64,000 bases of DNA, from assembly GCF_900112355.1 (NCBI RefSeq), contig NZ_FOLM01000001.1, positions 851,276-915,275 on the forward strand. Direction: 5' to 3'. The stretch is from Streptomyces aidingensis (lineage in GTDB: Bacteria > Actinomycetota > Actinomycetes > Streptomycetales > Streptomycetaceae). This document shows positions 10,427 through 19,695 of the stretch, in pieces. The notes beneath the pieces were generated by a model. It ran no database searches. It was not told the DNA's origin and saw nothing but the letters and a program-made list of their open reading frames with translations. Position 1 is the stretch's first letter. Every line of letters begins with the position of its first letter. The position numbers and the translations under genes are program-made.

Positions 10427-10684
10427 ATGGCACACAAGAAGGGCGCGTCCTCCACCCGGAACGGTCGTGACTCCAACCCGCAGTATCTCGGTGTGAAGCG
10501 CTTCGGCGGCCAGGTGGTGAACGCGGGCGAGATCCTGATCCGCCAGCGCGGCACCCACTTCCACCCCGGCAAGGGCGTGGGCCGCGGCGGCGACGACACC
10601 CTGTTCGCGCTGCGCGCGGGTGTGGTGGAGTTCGGCCGGCTGCGGGACCGCAAGGTCGTCAACATCGTTCCGGCCGAGGGCTGA
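10427..10684 (+). CDS. rpmA: 50S ribosomal protein L27
   Basis: An 85-residue bL27, whose N-terminal tail reaches the peptidyl-transferase centre. The start [19 protein letters not shown] is typical of species in which the mature N-terminus follows Met directly, with no Firmicute-type cleavable extension. [20 protein letters not shown] is the family core. It is the second gene of the rplU-rpmA operon and is followed by a strong hairpin. Confidence 0.97.
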   Translation: MAHKKGASSTRNGRDSNPQYLGVKRFGGQVVNAGEILIRQRGTHFHPGKGVGRGGDDTLFALRAGVVEFGRLRDRKVVNIVPAEG

Positions 10685-10719
10685 GCCCCACCGGTCTCAG
10701 CCGGCGTTGATCGCAGGTC

Positions 10720-10755
10720 GTCGAGGGCGGATGCGCGTGCGCATCCGCCCTCGAC
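10720..10755 (+). terminator. rplU-rpmA terminator hairpin
   Basis: Inverted repeat of 16-17 bp (arm GTCGAGGGCGGATGCGC) with a 2-4 base loop, 36 bp after rpmA. It separates rpmA from obg, which must therefore have its own promoter or be read through. Confidence 0.85.
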
Positions 10756-10875
10756 GCGTCCTGCCGGGGAATCCTTCCGGCCGGCCGTTTGTTGGCGGTG
10801 TGTCGGCCGCCTGTGCCCGGTTCCGTTCCGATCCCGTGCTTGTCCGATCCAGTACCAGTACTCCGGAGGCTTTTC

Positions 10876-12324
10876 ATGACCACCTTCGTCGACCGCGTCG
10901 AACTGCATGTCGCCGCGGGCAACGGCGGTCACGGCTGTGCCTCGGTGCACCGGGAGAAGTTCAAGCCGCTGGGCGGGCCCAACGGCGGCAACGGCGGCCG
11001 GGGCGGCGATGTGGTGCTGGTCGTGGACCGGGACGTCACCACGCTGCTGGAGTACCACCACCGCCCGCACCGCGCGGCCGGCAACGGCCGCCCCGGCGAG
11101 GGCGACAACCGGACCGGCAAGGACGGCGACAGCCTGGTGCTGCCGGTCCCGGACGGCACGGTGGTCACCGACCGCAACGGCACCGTGCTGGCCGACCTGG
11201 TCGGCGAGGGCACCAGTTATGTGGCGGCCCGCGGCGGGCGCGGCGGCCTCGGCAATGCCGCGCTGGCCTCGCCGCGCCGCAAGGCGCCCGGCTTCGCCCT
11301 GCTCGGCGAGCCCGGTGAGCGGGGCGACATCGTCCTGGAGCTGAAGACCGTCGCCGATGTCGCCCTGGTCGGCTACCCGAGCGCCGGCAAGTCCTCACTG
11401 ATCTCGGTGCTCTCCGCCGCCCGTCCCAAGATCGCGGACTATCCGTTCACCACCCTGGTGCCCAACCTCGGGGTGGTCACCGCGGGAGAGACCGTCTACA
11501 CCGTGGCGGATGTGCCCGGGCTGATCCCCGGCGCCAGCCAGGGGCGCGGGCTGGGGCTGGAGTTCCTCCGCCATGTGGAGCGCTGCAAGGTGCTGGTGCA
11601 TGTGCTGGACTGCGCGGCCCTGGAGACGGACCGCGATCCGCTGAGCGACCTGGACGTCATCGAGGCCGAGCTGGAGGCCTACGGCGGCGGCCTGAAGGAC
11701 CGCCCCCGGGTGGTGGCGCTCAACAAGACCGACATCCCCGACGGGCAGGAGCTGGCCGATCTGGTGCGGGCCGAGCTCCGGGCGCGCGGCCACCGGGTGT
11801 TCGACGTCTCCGCGGTCTCCCGCAAGGGGCTGCGCGAGCTGTCCTTCGCGCTGGCCGGGATCGTCGCCGAGGCGCGCGCGGCGCAGCCGAGGCAGCAGGC
11901 CACCCGGATCGTGATCCGGCCGCAGGCGGTGGACGACGCCGGCTTCACCGTGACCCGTGAGGGCGAGGGGATGTTCCGGGTGCGGGGCGGCAAGCCGGAG
12001 CGCTGGGTGCGGCAGACCGACTTCACCAACAACGAGGCCGTGGGCTATCTGGCCGACCGGCTGAACCGGCTGGGCGTGGAGGACGAGCTGTTCCGGATGG
12101 GCGCCCGGGAGGGCGACGGCGTGGCCATCGGCCCCGAGGACAATGCCGTGGTCTTCGACTGGGAGCCGTCGGTCAGCACGGGCGCGGAGATGCTGGGCCG
12201 GCGCGGTGAGGACCACCGGCTGGACGAGCTGCGGCCCGCGGTCCAGCGCCGCCGCGACCGGGAGGCGGAGCGGGCGGAAGCCCAGGCCGGATACGGCGAC
12301 GGCGGGCCGCTCGCCGGGCAGTGA
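10876..12324 (+). CDS. obgE: GTPase Obg
   Basis: A 482-residue Obg/CgtA GTPase, which binds the 50S subunit and links ribosome assembly to growth and, in Streptomyces, aerial development. Order: glycine-rich Obg fold (residues 1-155), GTPase domain with P-loop GYPSAGKSS (about 166), DVPGLIPGA (about 212) and NKTD (about 282), then the OCT domain (about 345-420) and a charged tail. Start at ATG 10876 with GGAGG six bases upstream. The order rplU-rpmA-obg is widely conserved. Confidence 0.96.
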   Translation: MTTFVDRVELHVAAGNGGHGCASVHREKFKPLGGPNGGNGGRGGDVVLVVDRDVTTLLEYHHRPHRAAGNGRPGEGDNRTGKDGDSLVLPVPDGTVVTDRNGTVLADLVGEGTSYVAARGGRGGLGNAALASPRRKAPGFALLGEPGERGDIVLELKTVADVALVGYPSAGKSSLISVLSAARPKIADYPFTTLVPNLGVVTAGETVYTVADVPGLIPGASQGRGLGLEFLRHVERCKVLVHVLDCAALETDRDPLSDLDVIEAELEAYGGGLKDRPRVVALNKTDIPDGQELADLVRAELRARGHRVFDVSAVSRKGLRELSFALAGIVAEARAAQPRQQATRIVIRPQAVDDAGFTVTREGEGMFRVRGGKPERWVRQTDFTNNEAVGYLADRLNRLGVEDELFRMGAREGDGVAIGPEDNAVVFDWEPSVSTGAEMLGRRGEDHRLDELRPAVQRRRDREAERAEAQAGYGDGGPLAGQ

Positions 12325-12813
12325 ACCGTCCGGCGTCCTCCGGTTGTCACAACTCCGCAACAGCGGCCCGCGGGCGTGCCGCCCGCCCGGTGCGCCGGCG
12401 GCGGCCTGTCCGCGGCCGGTGAGCTGGGCGGGACGGTGCCGCCGCGGGGCGCCGCGAGCCCCGGCGCACGCCCGTCCGCACCACCGGGGCCCGGATGTCA
12501 AGGCGGGAAACTCCACCGGACTTTGGCGCTAACCTTGCGTGTACGGTAAATGTCGGGGAGGCCACAGCCCGGCTGTGCGGCCCTACCGGGTGCGCTGCCG
12601 ACGGTGACATTGCGGGAGGCCACTCGTTCCTCCTTGGGCGAGGCCCGCTCGGGCGGACGGCAGTGGCCGGGCCGCGGCGGGCCGCGCCGGAGTCCGCATC
12701 GGCCCGGGTCGCCGGCCGGGGTGCCGGGTGTGCCGGCGGGCCGCCGGCCGCCCCGGAACCAGCGACTCCGGGCGGCGTTCCGGTCCATGCCGGTGGTGCA
12801 GAAGGGAATGGCA
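12325..12813 (+). other. intergenic region upstream of the Stealth genes
   Basis: A 489-bp gap. Open frames run through it but their codon use and composition (Arg/Pro/Gly-rich) look like high-GC noise. Possible -10 hexamers TAACCT (about 12530) and TACGGT (about 12542) could serve the Stealth gene, giving a long leader. No hairpin or repeat stands out clearly. Confidence 0.4.
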
Positions 12814-14514
12814 GTGGTCGTTCGCAGGGTGGTCAGGCGGCTCCGTCCGAGGGTGGAGCGCAGGGCGGTCGAACAGATGTGGCAGCTTCGGTCGATGCGC
12901 CGCCGCCGCCGGGCCGTGGCCGCCGACTCCGGTCTGCGCCGGGTGGTCGTCGGCGGTCAGCACTTCTACGGCCGGGTGGTCTCCGAGTTCACCGCCGCCG
13001 GGGCCGCCGACGCCAATCTGGAGCTGGTGCTGGCCGTCCTGGAGCGGGCCGGTGCCTCCGTCTTCCTGGTCCCCGGCATCTCCCGCACCCGGTGGACGGT
13101 GGGTGTGCGGGCCGCCGACCGGGAGCGCTTCTTCACCGCGCTGGAGGAGCTGCACGGCGGCAGCGCCGTGTTCGTCGGCCGGCCCATACTGGGCGGCCAG
13201 CTCCGCCGCTCGGCCCTGCTGATGGACGGCCGGCTGCCGGTGAGCCTGCGCACCGCCTCGGTGATCCGGGTGGGCGTGGTGCACGTCGGTCCGGCCGGTC
13301 AGGTGCTGGGCGGCCCGGAGCTGGGCTGCGACGTCGAGTTCTGGGAGGACGGCGCCGAGCTGCTGTCCGGCCCGGACGGCGAGCGGGAACTGGCCCGGGT
13401 CCAGCCCCAGGCGTCCGCGGAGATCTTCGCCGATGCGCTGGTCGCGCCGCGCCGGAACCGGGTCGCCGATGTGGTGCCCGCCGCGGAGCAGACCCCGGCG
13501 CTGGTCCGGGCCGGCGGCATCGAGGTCACCACGTTCCAGCCGTTCACCGTGCCCACCGTGAACGACGTCACCTTTCCGGTGGACGTGGTCTACACCTGGG
13601 TGGACGGCAATGAGCCGGCGATGCGGGCCAAGCGCGCCCGCTACCAGGGCCGGGGCACCGCCGAGATCCTGGACAAGGAGATCAACGAGTCCCGGTACAC
13701 CAGCCACGACGAGCTGAGGTACTCGCTGCGCTCGCTGGCCATGTACGCCCCCTTCGTCCGCCACATCTATCTGGTCACCGACGGGCAGTGCCCGCACTGG
13801 CTGGACCGGGACGCCGAGGGCATCACGGTCGTGGACCACCGCGACATCTTCCCCGACGACGGCGTGCTGCCGGTGTTCAACTCGCACGCCATCGAGACCC
13901 GGCTGCACCACATCGAGGGCCTGTCCGATCACTATCTGTACTTCAACGACGATGTCTTCGTGGGCCGCCGGGTCAGCGCCGAGCACTTCTTCCACGGCAG
14001 CGGAGTGCTGCGCATCCCGGTCTCCCCGCTGAAGATCGGGGTGGGCAAGCCGCATGCCGAGGAGACGGCCACCAACTCGGCCGGCAAGAACGTCCGCCGG
14101 CTGCTGATGGAGAAGTTCGGCCGGATGACCACCAACAACTTCATGCACACCCCGCTGCCGCAGCACCGTCCCACGCTGCGCGAGCTGGAGGAGCTGTTCC
14201 CCGAGGACATCGCGCGGACCACCGCCAGCCGCTTCCGCTCCCCGCAGGACATCGCCATGACCGCGCCGCTGCAGTACCAGTACGCGCTGCTCACCGGCCG
14301 CGGGGTGCCGGGCCGGTTCAGCTTCCGCTATGTGAACATCAGCCGGGACGACGCCGGGCAGCGGCTCGACGACATGGCCCGCACCCGCCGCTTCGACTTC
14401 TTCTGCCTCAACGATGTGGACGTGCCGCCGGAGCGGCGCGAAGAGGTGCACGAGCGGATGGGCCGGTTCCTGGCCGAGTACTTCCCCTTCCCCAGTCCGT
14501 TCGAGAAGCCCTGA
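12814..14514 (+). CDS. Stealth-family sugar-phosphate transferase, copy 1
   Basis: A 566-residue Stealth protein. This family includes capsule polymerases that join hexose-1-phosphates through phosphodiester bonds, and human GlcNAc-1-phosphotransferase. All four conserved regions are present: CR1 FPVDVVYTWVDGNE (about 253), CR2 SRYTSHDELRYSLRSLAMYA (about 293), CR3 FNSHAIETRLHHIEG...YLYFNDDVF (about 355-385), CR4 FFCLNDVDVP (about 528). The 250-residue N-terminal domain resembles that of copy 2. Start choice: GAAGGGA lies 6 bp before GTG 12814; ATG 12808 is too close to it, and ATG 12787 is an alternative. The second copy follows 19 bp later. Confidence 0.9.
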   Translation: MVVRRVVRRLRPRVERRAVEQMWQLRSMRRRRRAVAADSGLRRVVVGGQHFYGRVVSEFTAAGAADANLELVLAVLERAGASVFLVPGISRTRWTVGVRAADRERFFTALEELHGGSAVFVGRPILGGQLRRSALLMDGRLPVSLRTASVIRVGVVHVGPAGQVLGGPELGCDVEFWEDGAELLSGPDGERELARVQPQASAEIFADALVAPRRNRVADVVPAAEQTPALVRAGGIEVTTFQPFTVPTVNDVTFPVDVVYTWVDGNEPAMRAKRARYQGRGTAEILDKEINESRYTSHDELRYSLRSLAMYAPFVRHIYLVTDGQCPHWLDRDAEGITVVDHRDIFPDDGVLPVFNSHAIETRLHHIEGLSDHYLYFNDDVFVGRRVSAEHFFHGSGVLRIPVSPLKIGVGKPHAEETATNSAGKNVRRLLMEKFGRMTTNNFMHTPLPQHRPTLRELEELFPEDIARTTASRFRSPQDIAMTAPLQYQYALLTGRGVPGRFSFRYVNISRDDAGQRLDDMARTRRFDFFCLNDVDVPPERREEVHERMGRFLAEYFPFPSPFEKP

Positions 14515-14533
14515 GGCCGCCGGAGAGAGTTCG

Positions 14534-16303
14534 ATGAGGAGCCTGCGCGGGATCGTGCGACGCGCGGTGGCGGTGCTGCGTCCGCTGTCGGCACCGCTGG
14601 AGCGGTTCCGGTGGCGGGCCCTGGGCGCGGGCCGGTCGGTACTGACCGCCCGGCGGCGGCGGAAGCTGCGCCGGGCCGGCTCCGCGGTGCGCGCGGTGTC
14701 GGTGCCCGGCGGCCCTGGGCTGTGCGGCCGGGTCGTGGAGCGCTACTCGGCCGGGGCGGCGGCGGCCGAGGATCTGGACCTGGTGGCGGGCGTGCTGGAC
14801 GCGGCCGGCATTCCCTACTTCCTGGTGCCGGGCATGGCCCGGCAGCGGTACACGGTGGGTGTGGAGGAGCCGTTCCGGGCCCGGCTGCTGGCCGAGGCCG
14901 CGGCCCGCCTCGGCGGCGGACCGGCCTATGCCGCGGCGGTGCCGGCCCGCGGCGCCGACGGGCCCGGCGGCGCCGCGGCCCCCGGCGGCCGGCCGGGCCC
15001 GGTGGCACTGTGGGCGGACGGGCGGCTGCCCCGGGCGGTGCGCCGCGCCGAGGTGCTGCGGGTGGGGGTGATCCGGCTGGGCGAGGGCGGGCACGCCCCC
15101 CGGGACCCGATGGCCACCGGCTGCGACATCGAGTTCTGGCGGTCCGGCGAACAGGCCGGGCCGGGCGGCGCGGACGGCACCTGGCTGACCGTGCCGGGCC
15201 GTCGGCTCACCGACTCCTTCCGGGAGTCACTGGTGGCGCCGCGGCCCAACCGGGTCTCCGAGGTGGTGCCGGTGGAGGCCCGCAAGCCCGCCTTCGTCCG
15301 GCCGGCCGGCCGTGAGGTGCCCACCTTCCAGCCCTTTGCCGAGACCCTGGCCGATGAGGTCACCTTCCCGGTGGACGCGGTCTTCACCTGGGTGGACGGC
15401 AGCGATCCGGCGCTGGCCGAGCGCCGCCGCCGGCATCTGCCGCGGCAGGGTCCGGGCATCGCGGCGCGCGAGGTCGGCGCCTCCCGCTACACCAGCCACG
15501 ACGAGCTGAAGTACTCCCTGCGCTCGCTGGCCATGTACGCCCCCTTCGTCCGCCATGTCTATCTGGTGACCGACCAGCAGGTACCGTCCTGGCTGGACAC
15601 CTCGGCCCCCGGGCTGACGGTGGTGGACCACCGCGAGATCCTGCCGCACTCGGCGCTGCCGGTGTTCAACTCGCACGCCATCGAGAGCCGTCTGCACCGC
15701 ATCCCCCGACTGGCCGAGCGCTACCTGTACTTCAACGACGACGTCTTTCTCAACCGCCCGATGCGCGCCGAGGACTTCTTCCACGCCAACGGCATCGCGC
15801 GGATACCGTTCTCCCCGCTGAAACTCGGCCTGGGCCCGCCGCATCCGCTGGAGCCGGCGCCCAACTCGGCCGGGAAGAACGTCCGGGAGCTGCTGCTGCT
15901 CACCCATGGCCGGTTTGCCGTGCACAAGTTCCTGCACACCCCGCATCCGCAGATCAGGGCGGTGATGGAGGAGATCGAGGAGGCCGGGTTCGAGGCGCTG
16001 ACCGGGACCACGCACTCCCGGTTCCGTGCCATCACCGACCTGGCCCCGGCCGCCACCCTGCACCACCACTGGGCGCTGCTCACCGGGCGTGCGGTGCCGG
16101 GGGAGTACAAGTTCCGCTACATCGACGTCGGCAAGCCCGGCCTGCACACCCGGCTGGCCCGGCTGGCCGGCGCGGACATCGATGTCTTCTGCCTGAACGA
16201 TGTGGACACCGCGCCCGCCTCCCGGCCCGCCGTCCACGCCCGGCTGCGTGCCTTTCTCACCCGCACCTATCCCTTCCGCAGCCCGTGGGAGCTGCCCGCC
16301 TGA
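14534..16303 (+). CDS. Stealth-family sugar-phosphate transferase, copy 2
   Basis: A 589-residue paralogue of the preceding gene, starting at ATG 14534 with GGAGAGAG just upstream and therefore probably cotranscribed. CR1 FPVDAVFTWVDGSDP (about 276), CR2 SRYTSHDELKYSLRSLAMYA (about 317), CR3 FNSHAIESRLHRIPR...YLYFNDDVF (about 377-405) and CR4 FCLNDVDTAP (about 551) are all intact. The N-terminal domains of the two proteins align (for example YFLVPGMARQRYTVGV against VFLVPGISRTRWTVGV) but are more divergent than the Stealth core, which may reflect different acceptor or donor sugars. A product such as a phosphodiester-linked cell-wall glycopolymer is inferred from the family. Confidence 0.9.
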   Translation: MRSLRGIVRRAVAVLRPLSAPLERFRWRALGAGRSVLTARRRRKLRRAGSAVRAVSVPGGPGLCGRVVERYSAGAAAAEDLDLVAGVLDAAGIPYFLVPGMARQRYTVGVEEPFRARLLAEAAARLGGGPAYAAAVPARGADGPGGAAAPGGRPGPVALWADGRLPRAVRRAEVLRVGVIRLGEGGHAPRDPMATGCDIEFWRSGEQAGPGGADGTWLTVPGRRLTDSFRESLVAPRPNRVSEVVPVEARKPAFVRPAGREVPTFQPFAETLADEVTFPVDAVFTWVDGSDPALAERRRRHLPRQGPGIAAREVGASRYTSHDELKYSLRSLAMYAPFVRHVYLVTDQQVPSWLDTSAPGLTVVDHREILPHSALPVFNSHAIESRLHRIPRLAERYLYFNDDVFLNRPMRAEDFFHANGIARIPFSPLKLGLGPPHPLEPAPNSAGKNVRELLLLTHGRFAVHKFLHTPHPQIRAVMEEIEEAGFEALTGTTHSRFRAITDLAPAATLHHHWALLTGRAVPGEYKFRYIDVGKPGLHTRLARLAGADIDVFCLNDVDTAPASRPAVHARLRAFLTRTYPFRSPWELPA

Positions 16304-16403
16304 CGGTCCGCGGGCCGGAACCGGAGTGAGGCGGGGCGGTCCCTGGCGTAGATTGGTCTGGTCCGTGAGGGCTGACCGGCTGGCTGAACAGGGGAAAGAC
16401 GCA

Positions 16404-17522
16404 GTGTCTGGCGTACGGCAGGACGTGGTGGACGCCCGCAGGATCGTCGTCAAGATCGGCTCCTCGTCGCTGACCACGGCGGCCGGGGGCCTGGACGCGG
16501 ACCGGGTGGACGCCCTGGTCGATGTGCTGGCCAAGCATCAGGACCGGGAGATCGTGCTGGTCTCCTCCGGCGCCATCGCCGCCGGGCTGGCCCCGCTGGG
16601 GCTGCTGCGGCGGCCCACCGATCTGGCCCGTCAGCAGGCGGCGGCCAGCGTGGGCCAGGGCCTGCTGCTCGCCCGCTACACCGCCTCCTTCGCCCGCTAC
16701 GGGCGCCGGGTGGGCCAGGTGCTGCTCACCACCTACGACACCAGCCACCGGGTGCACTTCCGCAACGCCCGGCGCACCCTGGAGCAGTTGCTGGCCATGG
16801 GCGCGGTACCGGTGGTCAACGAGAACGACGCGGTGGCCACCGACGAAATCCGGTTCGGCGACAACGACCGGCTGGCCGCGCTGGTCGCCCATGTGGTGCG
16901 GGCGGACCTGCTGGTGCTGCTCTCCGATGTGGACGGCCTCTACGACGGTGATCCGCGCCGGCCCGGGGCGCGGAAGCTGGCGACGGTCGACGGGCCGGAG
17001 GATCTGGCCGGGGTGGAGCTGGGCAGCGCGGGCCGGGCGGGCGTCGGCACCGGCGGCATGGTGACCAAGGTGGAGGCCGCCCGGATCGCCACCGGGGACG
17101 GCATCCCGGTGGTGCTGACCTCCGCGGTGCATGTCGCCGACGCGCTGGCCGGCCGGGCCACCGGCACCTGGTTCCGGGCCACCGGTCCCCGCTCGGCGGG
17201 CCGGCTGCTGTGGCTGGCGCACGCCTCCTCCCCGCGCGGCGGGGTCACCCTGGACGCCGGCGCGGTCCGGGCCATCACCGAGGGCGGCGGCTCCCTGCTG
17301 CCCGCCGGGATCACCGCGGTGGACGGCGACTTCACGGCCGGCGAGCCCATCGAGCTGCGCGACGAGACCGGGCGGACCGTGGCCCGCGGGCTCGTCAACT
17401 TCGATGCCCGGGAGATTCCCCTGCTGATCGGCCGTTCGACCCGGGAGCTGGCCCGGGAGCTGGGCCCGGACTACGAGCGCGAGGTGGTGCACCGCGACGA
17501 CCTTGTGCTGATGCGGTCCTGA
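16404..17522 (+). CDS. proB: Glutamate 5-kinase
   Basis: Phosphorylates L-glutamate to glutamyl 5-phosphate, the first step of proline synthesis. The 372-residue protein has the amino-acid kinase domain (RRIVVKIGSSSLTT, VLVSSGAIAAGL, VPVVNENDAVATDEI, LLSDVDGLYDGDPR, GTGGMVTKVEAA) and a C-terminal PUA domain from about residue 280. GTG 16404 is chosen because GGGGAAAG ends five bases upstream. TAGATT around 16349 may be its -10. proA lies downstream, separated by one small conserved gene. Confidence 0.96.
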   Translation: MSGVRQDVVDARRIVVKIGSSSLTTAAGGLDADRVDALVDVLAKHQDREIVLVSSGAIAAGLAPLGLLRRPTDLARQQAAASVGQGLLLARYTASFARYGRRVGQVLLTTYDTSHRVHFRNARRTLEQLLAMGAVPVVNENDAVATDEIRFGDNDRLAALVAHVVRADLLVLLSDVDGLYDGDPRRPGARKLATVDGPEDLAGVELGSAGRAGVGTGGMVTKVEAARIATGDGIPVVLTSAVHVADALAGRATGTWFRATGPRSAGRLLWLAHASSPRGGVTLDAGAVRAITEGGGSLLPAGITAVDGDFTAGEPIELRDETGRTVARGLVNFDAREIPLLIGRSTRELARELGPDYEREVVHRDDLVLMRS

Positions 17523-17791
17523 CCCGGTCCTGACCCGGTTCAGCCGCGGTCCCGGGCGGGCGTCGGCCCGGCATGGGCCGCCGGCGTGATCCGGTGCGCG
17601 GCGGTGGACAAATAGCACATCAGCGGGTATCCGGACGCGCCGCCGGGCAACCGATCCGCCGAAGGTTGGGGAAACGGCCACATCGGCTGCCGGTAGATGG
17701 CAGCGTGGAGGCGGGCCCGTGGGGAGGAGAGCGGGCGGTGCCGTGTGCGCACCGGAAAGCACCACAACAGCACCAGGTCAGGAGGCCGCCG
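17523..17791 (+). other. proB to small-gene intergenic region
   Basis: A 269-bp gap without a supported gene. Frames across it are Arg-rich noise. AGGAGG at its end is the ribosome binding site of the next gene. Confidence 0.4.
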
Positions 17792-18208
17792 GTGAGACGA
17801 CTGGCCAGTGTCGAGGGGGGCCAGGGGTCCCGGATCGGGGAGGAGAGCGCAAGCGCCGGACGCGAGGAGTCCCGGCTGTGGCACGTCACGCTCAGCGTCG
17901 CCGGTGCCCGGACACCGCTGCAGGACGTGCGCCGGGCACTGGAGCAGCTCGCCCACGACCACCCCTTTCTGCTCACCAGCCGCTACGCCGCCGACCATGC
18001 CGAGATCCGCTACTGGGAAGAGGCCCGCGATCTGCGGGACGCCGCGGCCGTGGCGCTGCGGCTGTGGGGCGAGCACCGGCGGTCGGCGCGGCTTCCGCCA
18101 TGGGAGATCGTGGGGCTGGAGGTGATCGGCCGGGAGACGTACCACCAGCGCCTGGCCGAGGGCTACGGCCCGCCGCCCGCCGTCCCCGTGGGCGTGCACC
18201 CGTTCTGA
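17792..18208 (+). CDS. conserved hypothetical protein between proB and proA
   Basis: A 138-residue soluble protein with no recognised domain. The first about 30 residues are variable; the rest (RLWHVTLSVAGARTPLQDVR, LAHDHPFLLTSRYAADHAEI, WEIVGLEVIGRETYHQR, and the C-terminus PVGVHPF) is the compact pattern of a conserved streptomycete family. Start at GTG 17792, six bases after a perfect AGGAGG. Its place between proB and proA suggests cotranscription with proline genes, but there is no sequence evidence for a role in proline synthesis. Confidence 0.85.
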   Translation: MRRLASVEGGQGSRIGEESASAGREESRLWHVTLSVAGARTPLQDVRRALEQLAHDHPFLLTSRYAADHAEIRYWEEARDLRDAAAVALRLWGEHRRSARLPPWEIVGLEVIGRETYHQRLAEGYGPPPAVPVGVHPF

Positions 18209-18283
18209 CCGCCGCGGCCCGCCCGCGGCGGTGGCCGGGGTGCTCGGGATGCGGACGACGGGCCTTGCCGCCGCACCGCGCGG

Positions 18284-18289
18284 CTACCC
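18284..18289 (+). promoter_or_regulatory. -10 box of proA (TACCCT)
   Basis: TACCCT ends 9 bp before ATG 18299, with no Shine-Dalgarno sequence, suggesting a leaderless proA mRNA. Confidence 0.45.
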
Positions 18290-18298
18290 TTGGCGGGT

Positions 18299-19645
18299 AT
18301 GAGCCGTAGTGAGGTTTCCGCCGCATCCACAGCCGCAGCCGCATCCGCCGTGTCCCCCGGCAGCGCCGGGCCGGACGGGCCGGCCGAGTCGCCGGTGCTG
18401 GTGACCGCGCGCCGGGCCCGGGCGGCGGCCACCGAGCTGGCCCCGCTGCCGCGCACCGTCCGGGACGGCGCGCTGCTGGCCATCGCCGACGCCCTGGTGG
18501 CCCGCGCCGGGGAGATCGTCGAGGCCAACGTCCGGGACGTCGAGCGGGCCCGGGCCGCCGGCACCTCGGCCGCCGTCGTGGACCGGCTCACCCTCACCCC
18601 CGAGCGGATCGCCGCCATCGCCTCCGATGTGCGCGACATCGTCGCCCTGCCCGACCCGGTCGGCGAGGTGGTCCGCGGCTCCACTCTGCCAGGCGGCTTG
18701 GAGCTGCGGCAGGTCCGGGTGCCGCTGGGCGTGGTCGGCATCATCTACGAGGCCCGGCCCAATGTCACCGTGGACGCCGCCGTGCTGTGCCTGAAGTCCG
18801 GCAACGCCGTGCTGCTGCGCGGCTCCTCCTCGGCCTACGCCTCCAACACCGCCCTGGTCGCCGTGGTCCGGGACGCGGTGGCCGCGGCCGGCCTGCCGGC
18901 CGACGCGGTGCAGCTGGTGCCGGGCGAGAGCCGGGAGTCGGTGCGCGAGCTGATGGGCGCCCGCGGCCTGGTGGACGTGCTCATCCCGCGCGGCGGCGCC
19001 TCGCTGATCCAGACCGTGGTCAGCGAGTCCACCGTGCCGGTGATCGAGACCGGCGTCGGAAATGTGCATGTCTATGTGGACGAGCTCGCCGATCTGGACA
19101 TGGCCGTGGAGATCCTGGTCAACTCCAAGGCCCAGCGGCCCAGCGTGTGCAACGCGGCCGAGACGGTCCTGGTCCACCAGGGCATCGCCGAGGCGTTCCT
19201 GCCCCGGGCGCTGGCCGCGCTGACCGAGGCCGGCGTCACCGTGCACGGCGACGAGAGCTGGCAGAAGGCCGGCGCCGCGGCCGGTGTCGAGGTGCTCCCG
19301 GTGACCGGCGAGGACTGGGCGACGGAGTATCTGAGCCACGACATCGCGGCCGGCGTGGTGCCGGACCTGGACGCCGCGGTGGCGCACATCCGCCGCTGGT
19401 CCTCCGGCCACACCGAGGCCATCGTCACCCGGGACGCCCTGGCCGCCCGCCGCTTTGTCTCCCTGGTGGACTCCGCGGCCGTGATGGTGAACGCCTCCAC
19501 CCGGTTCACGGACGGCGGCCAGTTCGGCTTCGGCGCGGAGATCGGCATCTCCACCCAGAAGCTGCACGCCCGCGGCCCCATGGGCCTGCCCGAGCTCACC
19601 TCCACCAAGTATGTGGTCACCGGGGACGGTCACACCCGGGGATGA
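18299..19645 (+). CDS. proA: Gamma-glutamyl phosphate reductase
   Basis: NADPH-dependent reductase that makes glutamate 5-semialdehyde from the proB product. 448 residues of the aldehyde dehydrogenase fold: [20 protein letters not shown], nucleotide-binding [31 protein letters not shown], and catalytic Cys at about 284 in [14 protein letters not shown]; the C-terminal [19 protein letters not shown] is typical. The first 30 residues are Ala/Ser/Pro-rich and not conserved. ATG 18299 is preferred to TTG 18290. Confidence 0.95.
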   Translation: MSRSEVSAASTAAAASAVSPGSAGPDGPAESPVLVTARRARAAATELAPLPRTVRDGALLAIADALVARAGEIVEANVRDVERARAAGTSAAVVDRLTLTPERIAAIASDVRDIVALPDPVGEVVRGSTLPGGLELRQVRVPLGVVGIIYEARPNVTVDAAVLCLKSGNAVLLRGSSSAYASNTALVAVVRDAVAAAGLPADAVQLVPGESRESVRELMGARGLVDVLIPRGGASLIQTVVSESTVPVIETGVGNVHVYVDELADLDMAVEILVNSKAQRPSVCNAAETVLVHQGIAEAFLPRALAALTEAGVTVHGDESWQKAGAAAGVEVLPVTGEDWATEYLSHDIAAGVVPDLDAAVAHIRRWSSGHTEAIVTRDALAARRFVSLVDSAAVMVNASTRFTDGGQFGFGAEIGISTQKLHARGPMGLPELTSTKYVVTGDGHTRG

Positions 19646-19682
19646 TTTCCCGGCGGCCCTCCCCTCCGGCACCCGATCGGCC

Positions 19683-19688
19683 TAGTCT
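19683..19688 (+). promoter_or_regulatory. -10 box TAGTCT for leaderless transcript
   Basis: TAGTCT ends 7 bp before GTG 19696. The layout matches that of the paralogous gene at 20841 (CCTACGCT before GTG). Confidence 0.5.
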
Positions 19689-19695
19689 GGGTGGC

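Noticed and set aside
4695..10433. A 1,912-codon open frame on the minus strand opposite rne, rplU and DUF2344
   Set aside because: It is a shadow caused by GC-rich third positions; its Leu/Gly/Arg-rich composition and lack of motifs, against a clear rne on the plus strand, rule it out.
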